Below are positions 1 to 11,699 of a stretch of DNA of 43,869 bases, piece after piece. Origin of the DNA: Rodentolepis nana (taxonomy: Eukaryota; Platyhelminthes; Cestoda; Cyclophyllidea; Hymenolepididae); contig UZAE01000067.1 in assembly GCA_900617975.1 (NCBI GenBank), positions 1 to 43,869 of the forward strand, written 5' to 3'. Both the position numbers and the translations under genes were made by a program. Each line of letters starts with the position of its first letter. Position 1 is the first letter of the stretch. Under the pieces are notes generated by a model that saw nothing but the letters and a program-made list of their open reading frames with translations, did no database searches and had not been told where the DNA came from.

Positions 1-30
1 GCAAAGATATATCGCATACTAATTCTACCA

Positions 31-358
31 CTATTTATTTATATCAAATGGCAGGCGTCTTGATGGTTATCATTAGTCCTTTAGTTGACTTTAGGCTTCA
101 CAGAGAGGAAGGAACATCAAAGTGAAAAAAATGGAGAGGGGGGGGGGAACAGAAGAGTGTTTCAAAGATGTAAGAGACAAACACAAAGGTTGAAAAAAAG
201 GTAAGGTGAGTACTGTGTAAATAGTCGAATATGGCATAGAGTGAGGTGATGGTAGTTTGAAGTGAGAAGTCAACTGCCAGTCAATAGACCTTTTTGCCGT
301 ATGAATATACGTTGCCCAGGGTGCACCACGTGGAGGAAAGTCTATCGCACACCCCACC
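31..358 (-). mobile_element. SINE-like element, copy 1
   Basis: Sense strand is minus: the head is at 358 and the AT-rich tail (rc of ATTTATTTATATC) at 31. It matches the six other long copies from head to tail. AATTCTACCA occurs at 21-30 and again at 359-368, which I read as a 10-bp target-site duplication. The copy holds a G10 run at 138-147 (C10 in sense). The GAG|GTAAGT motif of other copies is mutated to GGAGGAAAG here. No protein is proposed; an open frame crossing it is discussed in the findings. Confidence 0.8.
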
Positions 359-979
359 AATTCTACCATTTGAAGCGCTATTTTAGAATGATAAATATGT
401 GATAAGGGCGATTTGAAAAAAAACATACACACCTTTGATGAAAGAGTTTTAACACTGAGTGGAAATTTTCGAATTGACATTTGTATATTGAACATCTCTA
501 ACTCACAGTTACCTTACTTGTAGTTTGGAAGTGTAGAATTAGGAAAACATATGCTCCATACTTCATGGTATCCAAGATCACTTTCTGTCTTTGAAAACAC
601 TTTTATGATCAATTATTTGCTTAATACCTAACATATCCTTTCGGGCACTGGTTCTTACCACCTCCTGCTGCTATCCCTGTTAATCATCATGAAACTAGCT
701 GCCTGTTCAGGTGTTGAAAAAGAAGGTAGATTAACTATAGCCCAACGAAAGCCTCTTCTTTACCTCATTATGTAGATATTCGTGTTTATGCATGCACTTG
801 GTTATGGACCTCCATATAGGTTATTCATCATCAGAAACCAGTATAAAAACTATATTTATAATGTCATAAACCATGAACCCACTAAGAAAAGCGTTTTCCA
901 ACTCTCACCTTGGATAGACCGTAAGACCTGGTAAGAGGCTCGAATTCTGCCAGCCCCTAGCCTTCACTCGGTTGACCAT

Positions 980-2666
980 TCACTTCCTAGATGTGCGCCA
1001 ATGGGAATAGAAGCCGTAAACTCTGCGAATGTCAGATGAGCATGTTGACCTAGGTGACTCCAATGCACACAACTTAGAACCAAATTTAGTCAATGATATT
1101 TCATACGTGCAAAATTCGAACATCGAAGTAAACGAATCTGTTAATTTTAATAGATTAATCATTTTCAAACTATTGAAAGTACATTGAGTGTCGAATAATT
1201 CTGCTAGTATGCAAGCATTTTTACATCTTAATGAGGGCTATCCTTTACAGTGGATCAAGCGACAAAGATAGGAACTTCTAATTACTTTTAACCTTGAGTT
1301 ATAGTCAGATGAAAAGTGAACTTACAGCTACGTCCACCAGAACAGGGATTACTCGGAATAAAAAAAAGATTTATGGTGAATAGAAGACTGTTGGTTAATA
1401 GATTGTAATAGATTTACATATTTGGTAAATGCAACTTTTCAGAAGTGTACCATATCTCACCATTCGAATCACTCAAACTGGAACATTCAATTGTTCAACC
1501 GCACAAACTGCTGCAGGTAGAGGCACATCAGAATCGAAATGCACAATTAAAAGTCCCATTTGAGTATAACGAAGTATCAGACTGTCACCAGGTGGGGCGA
1601 AATCGGAGTCTTGAGGCGTTGAGAAGGCTACACAAGCCAAACTAGTGAAATAAAATAAAGTTTATGGAAAGTGTAAATTAGAATGCGATTGAGAAAGAAT
1701 GTAATGTCGAAATAAATGAATTGTTTGGTCTACCAAGAGCTATATGAGAACCAAGCGACGACTATGGAGCGCCGTATTCATCAATCTAATTACTCTTCTA
1801 GCACTCTGTCAAGTATTGAACACAGGAAAAGTAAATCAGGTTTGACAACTAGGGATACCTCGTTTCGGAGTAAGCTATGGATTTTCCTTATAACCGTTCT
1901 CGATAGTTAGAGGCAATAGTGTAGGGTTAGAGTCTGATTCATAATGTTGAACAGAATCTAAACGTAAAATCAACAAATTCAGTGTACGAGAAACATAGTT
2001 TTCCACAGAAATCTTGAGTTCGATATTTTCTCCCAATCAAAAAGAAGCTACAATAACCTTTGAAGAAGAAAAAAACAGTTTTTAAGAGTAAGTATTTAAA
2101 ATAGCTATACAATTTGCGCAAGTGATCAGTGTAACGCCTGCTTTAGTCGTGAAACGAGAATGTCAAAGGAAATCACTAAATGTTCAATCATTCAGTTTTC
2201 ATGTAAAATAGAGCCAAAAGGGAAGATGAATGCAACTTTGAAAACCTTACATTTTTAATTCGAAATCTCTAAATCAAACAACTTACCTTCCTTCAAGGCT
2301 AAATTTAAGTGGCTTGAATACTCGGATAGTTGGGTTTTGATTCAAGTTATCTTCAACATATCCCGAAACTGGAATTGCCAGTGAGAGACGAAGATCTTGC
2401 ATAACTCTCAGCTGATGCTTCTCAGCTGAACTGTAGAAAGGAAGCTTCAATTGATCGATGGTAGAACTGCCTTCATTTTCCAATGAGAAATTTTTCAAAG
2501 AACCGCATCGTAGAACATAATCATCTCCCAGTACCAGTGTGATTCCCAAGGCAGGGCCATTGGGTTTGAGCAAGCGATCTAATTGCAGAAAAAATATATG
2601 CCACTCTTCAATGCAATTCCCAAATGGTGCAGTTCGAACTAGATCACGAATATTATTAGTTTCCAT
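980..2666 (-). CDS. Unrecognised protein, tentative three-exon model
   Basis: I do not recognise this gene. Exon 1 (2666-2287) starts at ATG and encodes 126 residues (METNNIRDLV... to ...KFSLEG), ending in a perfect donor GTAAGT at 2286-2281. A 26-nt micro-exon (1351-1326) follows a T-rich acceptor and has its own GTAAGT donor. A last exon (1137-980) ends in TGA. The phases 2, 1+24+1, 2 join without a break and give about 187 residues. Exon 1 is the best supported. The last acceptor has a poor pyrimidine tract, so the 3' part may be wrong or the gene may run off the left edge. A 17-codon upstream frame (MVEIDSLPTF...) lies just 5' of the ATG. The 935-nt intron 1 shows nothing recognisable. 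Confidence 0.4.
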
Positions 2667-5600
2667 ACTATTTAAATTATTTAAGTAGGTGTGCTTGCAA
2701 GAACGTTGGCAAACTATCGATTTCTACCATTAGCTCAGCTAAAGGAAATACGCCCTAGGGTAAGTAATAAACACAGCATCGAAATATTAAAAGAGAAGAA
2801 TAAGATCCTTTTACCTAATAATTTACAATTTCAATGAAATGTAGAACCTTAATAGCTATAATAAACAGTAGCTATATATATATTAGTGAACTCACAATAG
2901 TTTAAAAATTATCAGATGGAAAAATCCGAGAACTGATTTGTGAAATTCAATCCGGTAAGCAGCGTGTGCGGGATACCAACTCTTTAAAGTTGAAATTAAA
3001 CAACTGATTTTCATAAGTAAAATGCTCGAGAATGCTCGAAATAAGACCATGAATTCACCAAACAATTGGGTGTTTTAACACAACTTTTTTTAAATATTGC
3101 CTTGGTTATCAAAAGTAATCCACTTTTATCCGTTATATCCACATCACGATATCAAGAAATCGATTGGAAAGTGAACCGATAGTTAGGAGATTGACCATTC
3201 CTCTCGACTTTGTTTATATACACTTAGTAGATGGAAATGTAATTTTAAGAGATGACTTTATTACGCAATTATGACATGATTAAAATCCAAAATTAATAAC
3301 GAGAGATTAGTACAGACCTACTTTTTGAAAGGCGTTCAGTTCTGTTAGCTTAAATATCCTGCCATCGGTTGCAACCATTCCTCTCAACTTAGCCTAATCG
3401 AATAAGTAATTTCATTTGATCATCTCAAATTTAAGGCTGCTTGACGAAATGAAAGGAAAGTATTTTCATAGTTGTGGCCTTTAGAAAACAGCATTATTGT
3501 TTGAAAATGGAAAGAGATGTCAAAAGTCATGACAAAAAGTCATGACTCGGCATGGCAAAAAGGCCTAAAACTCGGCAGTTGGGGGCTAATGATAAATATC
3601 GTAAAGCCTGTCATTTGATATAATAATAATAATAAAAGCTTTTAATCAAATGTACATCTCATAGATCTTCCAAGACGGAATAGATAACACAGTCATTAGA
3701 TGTGAAAAGATGTAAAACTATAAGACCAACCACTCAGGTCAATTAACTGATAACTAGGATCGAAAATTATTGATAAGCAATTACTCAAGAACCAAGGGAT
3801 TATATCCTAAGATGTAAACTCGTTAATATAAAAATATGTGAGAAACTTGTTCTATCCCCCCCCTTTTACCTCCCTTTTTCCGTTCTGGTGCTGTATAAAA
3901 TTGCCTTTTTATTTATCAGAATATTAATATGAAAATGATTGAACCAAAGAAAATATAACGTCATGCGTGATAAGTAGCTCTCTTGGGAAAGAATCGTAAA
4001 TAGATATATCAGAAAACATTTAAACACACTGAAAAAAATTAGATTAGTAGATTACTTTAAGGGAGAATTAACGACTTGCTAAAGATTAATGGCATAGAAC
4101 CAATACCCTGCGTATCTCTTTCAAATTAAATTAGACAAGGTTTACGACTGTGAATTTTCAATCATAAGCATATTAAATTTGGATCAAACACGTTGATACT
4201 TGATCAGCCAGTGCAAAAGCACTTGCCAGCATGGAAGGCCAACATGAACACATCCAAGGACTAATGAGAAGCTCAGAGCTGAAATGTGTCAAAACACAAG
4301 CCCATCCAGCCTTAGACGGAAGTAATCATTATGATAAAGTGGCTGCTTCCTCCTGCTCTCCTATCCCTTTGTGTTTTTTGGACCAAGTTACATCATTCAT
4401 AGCTTCATACGCCTATCTTTCAGCATTATTTTCTACAGTAAATTTCCACGCTAGCATTGAATCTCCAGCAGCGACCAATAACTGAAAATCCGACTCATAG
4501 GTGCATAAATTACGTCTGCAAGTTTAAATCATTTTGTCATTGTCATTTTAAAACGTATAGACTACCCTAACCTTGTGTGGAATTTTGTGTTGACATTGAG
4601 ACTGATTCATGATACAGCGGTCGTGCATATAGCTATCTGTCGGAAAGTAGTTTTGTGCACTACTGTTTAAACAAGAATTGAGAATCTTGACATTTGAAAA
4701 CGAACTACAAGCGCTGGCTGCTTGTAGTTAACACACTCACCTGTTAGATAAATACTCATCCACTGACTCAAATTACCAACCACTCACGTTTAAACCAACC
4801 GGGCAGCAGAAACCAAGTATCTCAGAGGTTTCAAATAACGTTTTCGCCATCCAAAAGGAGCATTAAAAAATGCCTCACCGCTATATTGGTCATTGAATAA
4901 GTCTGTGAGGAGAATGAACAAGGGAACTAGTACCACTAGTGAACGCCCAGTGACGTGGACGACCAACTAACTAGAGTCAACAGGATGGGTGATGGAATGC
5001 AAGAGAGGGGGGGAGAGAGAGGATAGAGAGGTCTAATTCTTTTAATAAACTTTGGGAGTCTCCTTCATTTATTTTAAATTGTTAAAATCATCCTATATTT
5101 TCCCAGCGTGTATGAAACTGTGATTTCATATGAGCATATCAATCCATTTGACAGTTTTATCAATATTTTTAGCACCGGTGAATCTTACCCTATTGGTAAC
5201 TAGGTGGTCAGGTAAAACTGTGCAAATCATAGCTACCAAAATGGTAGTGGTCAAATGGTATAAAAATAGAATTGTGATTGCAAACCCCCAGTAGAAGTGA
5301 GTAAAAGCACAATGATTTATCATTTAAGAAATCGAGTTGAATCAGCTTCATTTTGCCATATGGAAACTGGGACTCTGAGAAGATGTTTATGCTCCCAACC
5401 TCAGAGTTTAAGAATTTATGAACCATGAAAACGCTCCTAGCTACAATCTATATTGAAAATGGAGCAGATAACGTTAAAATAAAGCATTTCGTAGAGGAAT
5501 ATCATAGTAAATGCGCGCAGAACCACTGTTTAACGTCAATTCCCTTAATGAAATTTTAAAAAATCAATAGAAATGAATTCTGACAATAGTAACGTCTTTA

Positions 5601-7598
5601 AGGAAATAACATGTTTTTTTCTACTTCTGAAATAAAACATGTGAATGAGAAAGATATAATTAAAACTAGGGGCACAAAGCACAGTTCCAAATACGCAATA
5701 AAGCAAATTGTGTGTATTCTAGAAACATTAAACTAAGTAGCATGAGTAGCATTAGTCATTGCAAGCAAAAATCTATCAAGATGGGAAGTTTAGCCGCTGC
5801 ATTTCACATCATAGGTTTTCAAAAGTCCTGGCTATATCATCGGTGTTGTTTAAAAACTGTAAACAATTGAATAACATACGGGTTTGCCAAAATAAGAGAA
5901 GAAATGGTAAATTGAAGTGCTCAAACCGACCACCGTGATTTTAAAATAGAACAATGAGCAATGGGCAACAAGGGGAGATATTAATTGTAATTCGGAGACA
6001 AATTCTGGAAATTCGCGAATCCCCCAATTTGAAATGCCTAATTAAGCACGAAAAGTTTGCTATTCACCTCCACAGATGACATGAAATAAGATTCGGGGAC
6101 ACCTTGACACTACTTCCAGTATTTTTCCATGTCCCCCCCCCCCTCTTGTCATTTGTTTGGCTTTCTTTCAAACAATCGCCGTGTTTTCTCACAAATAAGA
6201 TTCAAACTCTGTTCGTATTACGTTTGGGTAGCAGTAAGACCTGAGCAAACGATAGCTTAACCGAAAGAGCAATAAAATCAAGAGAGGTTCATGTGGTTTA
6301 GAACCTGTGGGGTGGGAAGGGGCGTAAACAAACGTGTTTGAACAAAACGAGAAGCTAATTAATTGTGTCAACTCACTCTATGAGAGCATAAACAAGTGCA
6401 GCTTTATACAAGCACAGTAAATGCTTCATGCATTCCACAATCAATAAAGTCACGTAAACAATCCAGTCACAGAGTTAACCTGGTAAATAAGTGAGTTGTG
6501 ATTTGATGAGTAGCATGTGATTGTTGAGCACAAGCACCTGGTAGCACATCCCACGGGATTTGTGCACAAGTATTTGTAATTTACAGAAATGGACTCCTTC
6601 CCTATCTTCCGCACAACTAAAAATTGTGAGTATGCTTGTGATTGGTGTGACAACACCATAGCTTAAAAGCCCAAGATGCGCACTTTATTCTGCTGTCAGA
6701 ATTGCTACTATGAAAAGTCAAAGGAGCACCAACTTCCTTCCTTGAACAAAAAAATAATAACGCGCTCTGTGGATTAACCTCACAATAGTAGACTTGACCT
6801 AACCATATCCCAATCAACCATTTTAGTGGTTAAATTGAGCTAACCGCTAGCAGAGCTCAAACGATTCCGCCGTCTACTTCCTCGAATAAACTCAGCATCG
6901 GAAGTGAAACATCTCTCCGATCAGTAGATTCAAAGTACACAGAACAATAGAGTGAATGGCAATAAGTTACACAATAAGCAGACTGCATTCAAAAAAATTC
7001 CGAACCATTGGGTTCATATGGGAAAAATAAGCACATTTCTAGATGAATAAACCAGTTTCCAAAAGTAATATGGTTGCTTATGAAATTGCACTGCTATATA
7101 ATTCCAGCAAATTAAGATCAAACCCGTTAAAGGAAAACATTTACTAAAGCTTAACTTGAGAAGAGGAGGGGCATTCTAGAACCCTCGTAATTCTGTTGAC
7201 TTGGTAATGGTCCCCATGCTCACTAGAAATAAGTCGATAATTACTGGGCCACTACGTCCTCTGAGTTGACAAGCGCGCATACTAAACACTGTCCTCTCTT
7301 CGGTGCTTCCTCGGCTCTTACATCCACTTCTCTCACCTCATTTTAGAAACAATCGGTGCAAAAAACGCACCCGAGCACAAGGCGTCGTCGACACAACTTG
7401 AACATAGCGTTAACCACCTTTCTCCACGTGCCTTGGGTTATAATATATAGGCACATAAAATCTTAGACCAGTGAAGGAGAAACACTCGCAAACTTTTATA
7501 TATACTTTTGGCAAGCTCCCACCCACCTCAATGCCTACTCTTCCGAATAAAAATTTCTCCCTTTGATTCAATACAAGGCGCACAATAGCCTAAAGTCC
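2667..7598. other. Intergenic region without a supportable gene
   Basis: AT-rich DNA between the left-edge gene and the formin 3' end. It holds the SINE fragment, a C8 run (3856-3863), a purine-rich stretch near 5004-5030 and a C11 run (6133-6143). Open frames of 60-84 codons occur on both strands, for example plus-strand 4231-4485, but none has flanking splice signals, a recognisable domain or an evident promoter. Confidence 0.6.
3569..3636 (+). mobile_element. SINE-like element, 5'-truncated fragment
   Basis: Only the 3' end of the family is present: GGCTAATGATAA, then GCCTGTCATTTGATAT, then an (AAT)n tail. 5' truncation with an intact tail is typical of copies made by target-primed reverse transcription. 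No clear target duplication was found. A short direct repeat of AAAAAGTCATGAC lies just upstream, near 3522-3547. Confidence 0.6.
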
Positions 7599-7604
7599 TT
7601 TATT
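7599..7604 (-). terminator. Candidate poly(A) signal of the formin gene
   Basis: TTTATT on plus is AATAAA on minus. It is the first such hexamer I find downstream of the formin stop, implying a 3' UTR of about 600 nt. Confidence 0.4.
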
Positions 7605-8196
7605 CAAATATATAGTCTTGTAAGTAGCGCATAAACAAACAGGCATAATTCTACTTATAAATTAGTCATCCTCGCCTCTACTCATACCATACGGAAGGCA
7701 AATATGCTCCATATCCATGAGAAAGCGGTTATCACGTCAGCCGTCAGTAGTGTAGCCACCTCGTCATATGCAAACTCGGTCTACCATATGTTACCTACTA
7801 GTCATAAGAGTACACAAACATGACCACAATAGCTGGCGTAACCGAATATAGCCAGTTTACACAAATGCGCCGATAACGCACACTCGAATACGTGGTTTAT
7901 ACCTTGTTACACTCAAGCACGCACGCACACACAAATTAGCTTGCCAACCAATTGCAAAAACAGTACACCCAAATACGTAAGACTGCAATTTAACAATTAA
8001 TTATGGACATAAGAATCAATTTATAATATAGCTCTCTGCATCTATGTCACACTACCAAACAGAATCAATGTGTGTGCCATTGTCATTGTACTTGTGTGTA
8101 TGTAAATAAAGCAGGTAGAAAAGTAGAGAAAATAGTCGCACATGAAGTGTGGGTTAAGGGCGCTGAAAGAAGTAGGAAGGAGTGAGTCTATCCGAT

Positions 8197-11100
8197 TCAT
8201 CGGCCTTCAAGAGGTTGAACCAAACGTCTGGATCGCTGACGGACAAGATTCTGGCGCAGGGCAACAGCCGCAGGGGACATATTAGCTCCAGGAGGAATAT
8301 TTCGATTCCTAGGACGTCTAACAGGTGGGCCGAAACCGTCCGCACCGAAAGCGGCACCACTTTTAAGTGATTCAATGAGATTATCGATAACATTTCCATC
8401 GTCTTCTGTGGGTTTTCTGTTGATTCCACCAGCGACTTTTTCTGCAGCCTTTTCTTCCTCTCGTCGTTGCCTTTCTTCAAGCAACCTTTTCTGTTTCTCC
8501 TCCAACTCTCTCTGTTCTTGAATCTCCGTCACAGCACGTTTAAAGGAGTAGAGGAACTTACTCATATCATCTAGCAAACTCTCAATTGAGTACTTATTGT
8601 GATCGAATGCGAAGTACGCAGCCACTTCAACATGCCTCTCATGCACTCGTTTGAACATACTTTCAACCACTTCTGTTTGTTGCTGGGCTTCTGCGAGGAA
8701 TTGTTTCATCACCGTGGGATAGTTGTCTTTAGGATCCGTGATTGTGTATGTTCTCAAATCATTTTCCAATGCGTCCGATGACTTCTTCATTTCAGTAATA
8801 GCTGCAGCAGTAGCATCCTCAGAGAAATGTGAGGCTCGATCAATGTAGGACAAGTCATTAGTGAGACCAAATACACTATCGGGGAACTTCTTTTCAAGAA
8901 CTCTAATCAAGAAATGAAGAAGGGTAGATTTTCCAACAACATCCTTTGTGTCCGTCAATTTGGGAAGGAATGAAAGATGGAAGCCCAGGGATTGAGCATT
9001 ACGCGAGCCAGCGTTAAGGTAATTTCCAAACAGGAGAACAAGTTCAATCACTTGAACGAGGTGTTTACTCTGTCTCAACTCCTTCAACGCTTCAGTCACT
9101 GCAACAATGTCAGGCTTGATTTCATCCACTCTCTCCTGGAAGCGCATTTTAAAGAGTATTGATTTCAGACGTGGTATGAGTTTCTTTATTGTGCCCACCT
9201 TGCAAAGGAATTGTTCGGCTTCTCCTAGCTCGTCATAATCTGCAGACAGCTCAACAACTTGTCTAATCACCTCTGGTTCGGGAAGGGCCTTTAACAATTG
9301 TTCCACAATGCCCGGAGAGAGTAAAGCCTCATCAATCTCAACAATTCGCCTTCGAAGTTCATCATATGGAACTTTTATTGAACCGAGAAGAATAGACAGT
9401 GCTTGAGCAGTTTTACCGTCCAAAACTCGTAAATGTCTCGCCTTCCTGGCTATAGCTGCTGTCCCAACACCACCCTTGGTACCACCACGACCAGTTTCTC
9501 CAGCTTCACTATCACCACTACCGGTAAATTTCTTCGGTTTAGAGTTGAAATTCTCCGACAGTGAAGCGAATAGATCATCCGAGGCGAGCTCATTCTCCTG
9601 TATCTTCACCCAGACAGAGTCTTTAGCTAAAGCATTCTGATCCACTTTATCCCAATTTGCCTTTTTCATGGGAAGCTTGGGTTTATAGATGGGCTTGGCT
9701 TTCATGCCAAAGGGAAGAGGTGGAGTTGCAGAAATGCCGCCAACCAAGGGAGGAGCACCAGGTGGTGGTGGAATACCCCCACCTGGAGGAGGAGGGGGTG
9801 GGGGTGGTGGCATCGTAGGACCACCAGGGCCTCCCGGAGGTGGCGGAGGAGGAGGCGGTGGTGGAGGAGGCGGAGGAGGTGGGGGCGCTGAAGCCCCTGA
9901 AGGGGGGGAGGGCACATTCGTGCTGCTACCAGTTTCTCCACCAGCACTGATCCCACCACCACTAGCAATATTTGATTTCAGCTTCTCAAGCGTGGCTTCC
10001 AATTCCTGTTTTTCCTGTAGAGCTTGATCTAACTTCTTTTGCAATTCCTCTACCTTAGCCCCACTTCCTCCATCTGATTGTTTATAGGCTTCCATCAGTG
10101 CGTTAATAGTTCCTTCAATATCCAGGCGTAAGGTACCCAAAGCTGGATCAATATCGACGCCATCGGTCTGTAGTACAACTTGGGCAACAATTTCATTTAG
10201 GAGATTGTAGTAATGATGGCGATGGGGCTCTTCCCTAATGAACAAGAGATGCTGAAGAATCGATAAGAAAATTTTCTCCGAAGGAGTGTTGGACACAGAC
10301 CTTTGAATGAGCTGGTAGACCTGCTCCACGTCATTTAAATCTGCTCTAGCAACATCGAACCGCTCGCACAGTTCGATATTATCTGCTTCAGCGAATCGCC
10401 GATATATACCCACATGATTGATAATGTTGGGATCAGTGGATTTATCCAACTCCGAGAGACATTGATTAAGACCAAGACTGGCGAGTTCCAAACGCAGATG
10501 AATACGATAGTCCAGGACAATAGTCTCGCCAGAGAGAAATCGAGCCGAGACAAGTACGTTAATAAGCTGTAGACAGGCGCAAGCAAGATCAGGGTTGGAA
10601 AGGCCTTGAATAAGGGGTTCAAATCTTGGAGGATGATTGGGGGTAAATTCTGAACAGAAAGTCAAACCTTCGAGAACTTTTTCATGACCTTTCAGACTAC
10701 ACATGGCCATCGTAGAGAGTAGCTCAAGAGAACACTCCATCAAAGGAGCATCGTGAACATTGAGACACCTCGCAATGAATGTGGAAGCAGTATCGTGGTC
10801 AACCAAGGCATAGAGACCATAACCACAATTACCTAGAGCACGAACGCATCTCAAACTCAAATATGTAATAGTTCGATTCTGAGTAGGAGCAAGAAATTCA
10901 AGCAGAAGGTTCAGACCATCATTTTCATTGTTGTTGAACTCCTTCACCCAACTAACTCGTCCATTAAGGAGAGCAACTCGTAGAGATTCGAGAGTCTTGA
11001 AGATTTCCTTTTCACTCAAGAACTTCGCGTTCCCCAACTCCTTGCAATAGTGAGCAGGACTACCTGACGTTTTATTCGCTCCATATTTTGAAGACGCCAG

Positions 11101-11442
11101 CATTTCGATTTTAAATTTAAGGGGTTTATCCAGGAGAGGAGCACGCTTATCTCCAGTGATGTTCATATCCTCCAGCATGGATTCAAAGAGCTCATTGATC
11201 TTCTCCTCTGGGTAATGGGCGAGATTGGAATTATCGAAAGAGAGACGAGGAGTGTCTGAAAAGCTATCATGAGCACGCCCACCGTTGTGGTGAGAGCCAG
11301 TTGAATGATCCCGTGAGTAACTATCTCCTGCACCACCGTTGCCTGCGCTGACAGCTGACCCTGGTGCCTCTTTTCTACGCAGGGAGAGCATGTTCTTGAG
11401 GCCCTTCTTCGATTCCTTCTTGGATTCTCGTTTACCATCCAT
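8197..11442 (-). CDS. dia: Diaphanous-class (diaphanous-related) formin
   Basis: Formins of this class nucleate and elongate unbranched actin filaments when Rho GTPase relieves autoinhibition. The 1081-residue product shows the full order. A Lys-rich N-terminus (1-25) precedes a GTPase-binding/DID/FH3 region (about 76-450). A coiled coil (about 462-492; VEELQKKLDQAL) is followed by FH1 (about 516-566) with proline runs of about 18 and 9. FH2 (about 590-985) opens with MKKANWDKV and holds LSILLGS and GNYLNAGSRNAQSLGFHLSF. A DAD (about 1018; VIDNLIESLKSGAAF) and an Arg-rich tail end the protein. DID plus DAD identify the Dia class. The start is fixed by an in-frame TGA six bases upstream of ATG. 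The whole CDS is one exon, unlike vertebrate DIAPH genes with many exons. A 62-nt 5' UTR intron (11530-11469; GTAAGT...TTTTTTCCAG) lies just upstream. Confidence 0.95.
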   Translation of the reverse strand: MDGKRESKKESKKGLKNMLSLRRKEAPGSAVSAGNGGAGDSYSRDHSTGSHHNGGRAHDSFSDTPRLSFDNSNLAHYPEEKINELFESMLEDMNITGDKRAPLLDKPLKFKIEMLASSKYGANKTSGSPAHYCKELGNAKFLSEKEIFKTLESLRVALLNGRVSWVKEFNNNENDGLNLLLEFLAPTQNRTITYLSLRCVRALGNCGYGLYALVDHDTASTFIARCLNVHDAPLMECSLELLSTMAMCSLKGHEKVLEGLTFCSEFTPNHPPRFEPLIQGLSNPDLACACLQLINVLVSARFLSGETIVLDYRIHLRLELASLGLNQCLSELDKSTDPNIINHVGIYRRFAEADNIELCERFDVARADLNDVEQVYQLIQRSVSNTPSEKIFLSILQHLLFIREEPHRHHYYNLLNEIVAQVVLQTDGVDIDPALGTLRLDIEGTINALMEAYKQSDGGSGAKVEELQKKLDQALQEKQELEATLEKLKSNIASGGGISAGGETGSSTNVPSPPSGASAPPPPPPPPPPPPPPPPPGGPGGPTMPPPPPPPPPGGGIPPPPGAPPLVGGISATPPLPFGMKAKPIYKPKLPMKKANWDKVDQNALAKDSVWVKIQENELASDDLFASLSENFNSKPKKFTGSGDSEAGETGRGGTKGGVGTAAIARKARHLRVLDGKTAQALSILLGSIKVPYDELRRRIVEIDEALLSPGIVEQLLKALPEPEVIRQVVELSADYDELGEAEQFLCKVGTIKKLIPRLKSILFKMRFQERVDEIKPDIVAVTEALKELRQSKHLVQVIELVLLFGNYLNAGSRNAQSLGFHLSFLPKLTDTKDVVGKSTLLHFLIRVLEKKFPDSVFGLTNDLSYIDRASHFSEDATAAAITEMKKSSDALENDLRTYTITDPKDNYPTVMKQFLAEAQQQTEVVESMFKRVHERHVEVAAYFAFDHNKYSIESLLDDMSKFLYSFKRAVTEIQEQRELEEKQKRLLEERQRREEEKAAEKVAGGINRKPTEDDGNVIDNLIESLKSGAAFGADGFGPPVRRPRNRNIPPGANMSPAAVALRQNLVRQRSRRLVQPLEGR

Positions 11443-11690
11443 AATTCAATGCTTGTGGTGATTGTGATCTGGAAAAAAGGTGTACAATAAGAGGGAAGTT
11501 AATGTGTGAGGTGGAGGTTCACAAACTTACTATAAACAAACATACAAGTGCTTTCTTCAATGTCGAAATGTATTGGAGAAGAGAGACTACTCGATTTAAG
11601 GGAGCTAAGTGACTGCAGGAAAAAGAGTGCAAAGAATAAGAGAAGGATATGTCTAAAGAGAAATGGCATGGCCCAGTTAAGTGCATTCAA
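11443..11690 (-). promoter_or_regulatory. Formin 5' UTR with intron and in-frame uORF
   Basis: A 5' UTR exon ends at 11531 with donor GTAAGT (11530-11525). The acceptor is CCTTTTTTCCAG (to 11469), giving a 62-nt intron. After splicing, an ATG at 11690 opens a 60-codon frame that crosses the junction and ends in TGA with only three bases before the formin ATG, in the same frame. Its N-terminus is very hydrophobic (LFRHILLLFFALFFLQ), like a signal peptide. Whether the mRNA starts upstream of 11690 is not known from sequence. Confidence 0.5.
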
Positions 11691-11699
11691 TTGTACATT

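Noticed and set aside
1939..2070. Alternative second exon of the left-edge gene
   Set aside because: It can be joined in phase only by using the second AG (TTGTAG) after the pyrimidine tract; the micro-exon route fits the signals better.
4231..4485. 84-codon plus-strand frame
   Set aside because: No recognisable domain, promoter or splice partner was found.
9689..10027. Gly-rich plus-strand open frame opposite the formin FH1 region
   Set aside because: It is the complement of the proline-coding FH1 repeat and has no independent support.
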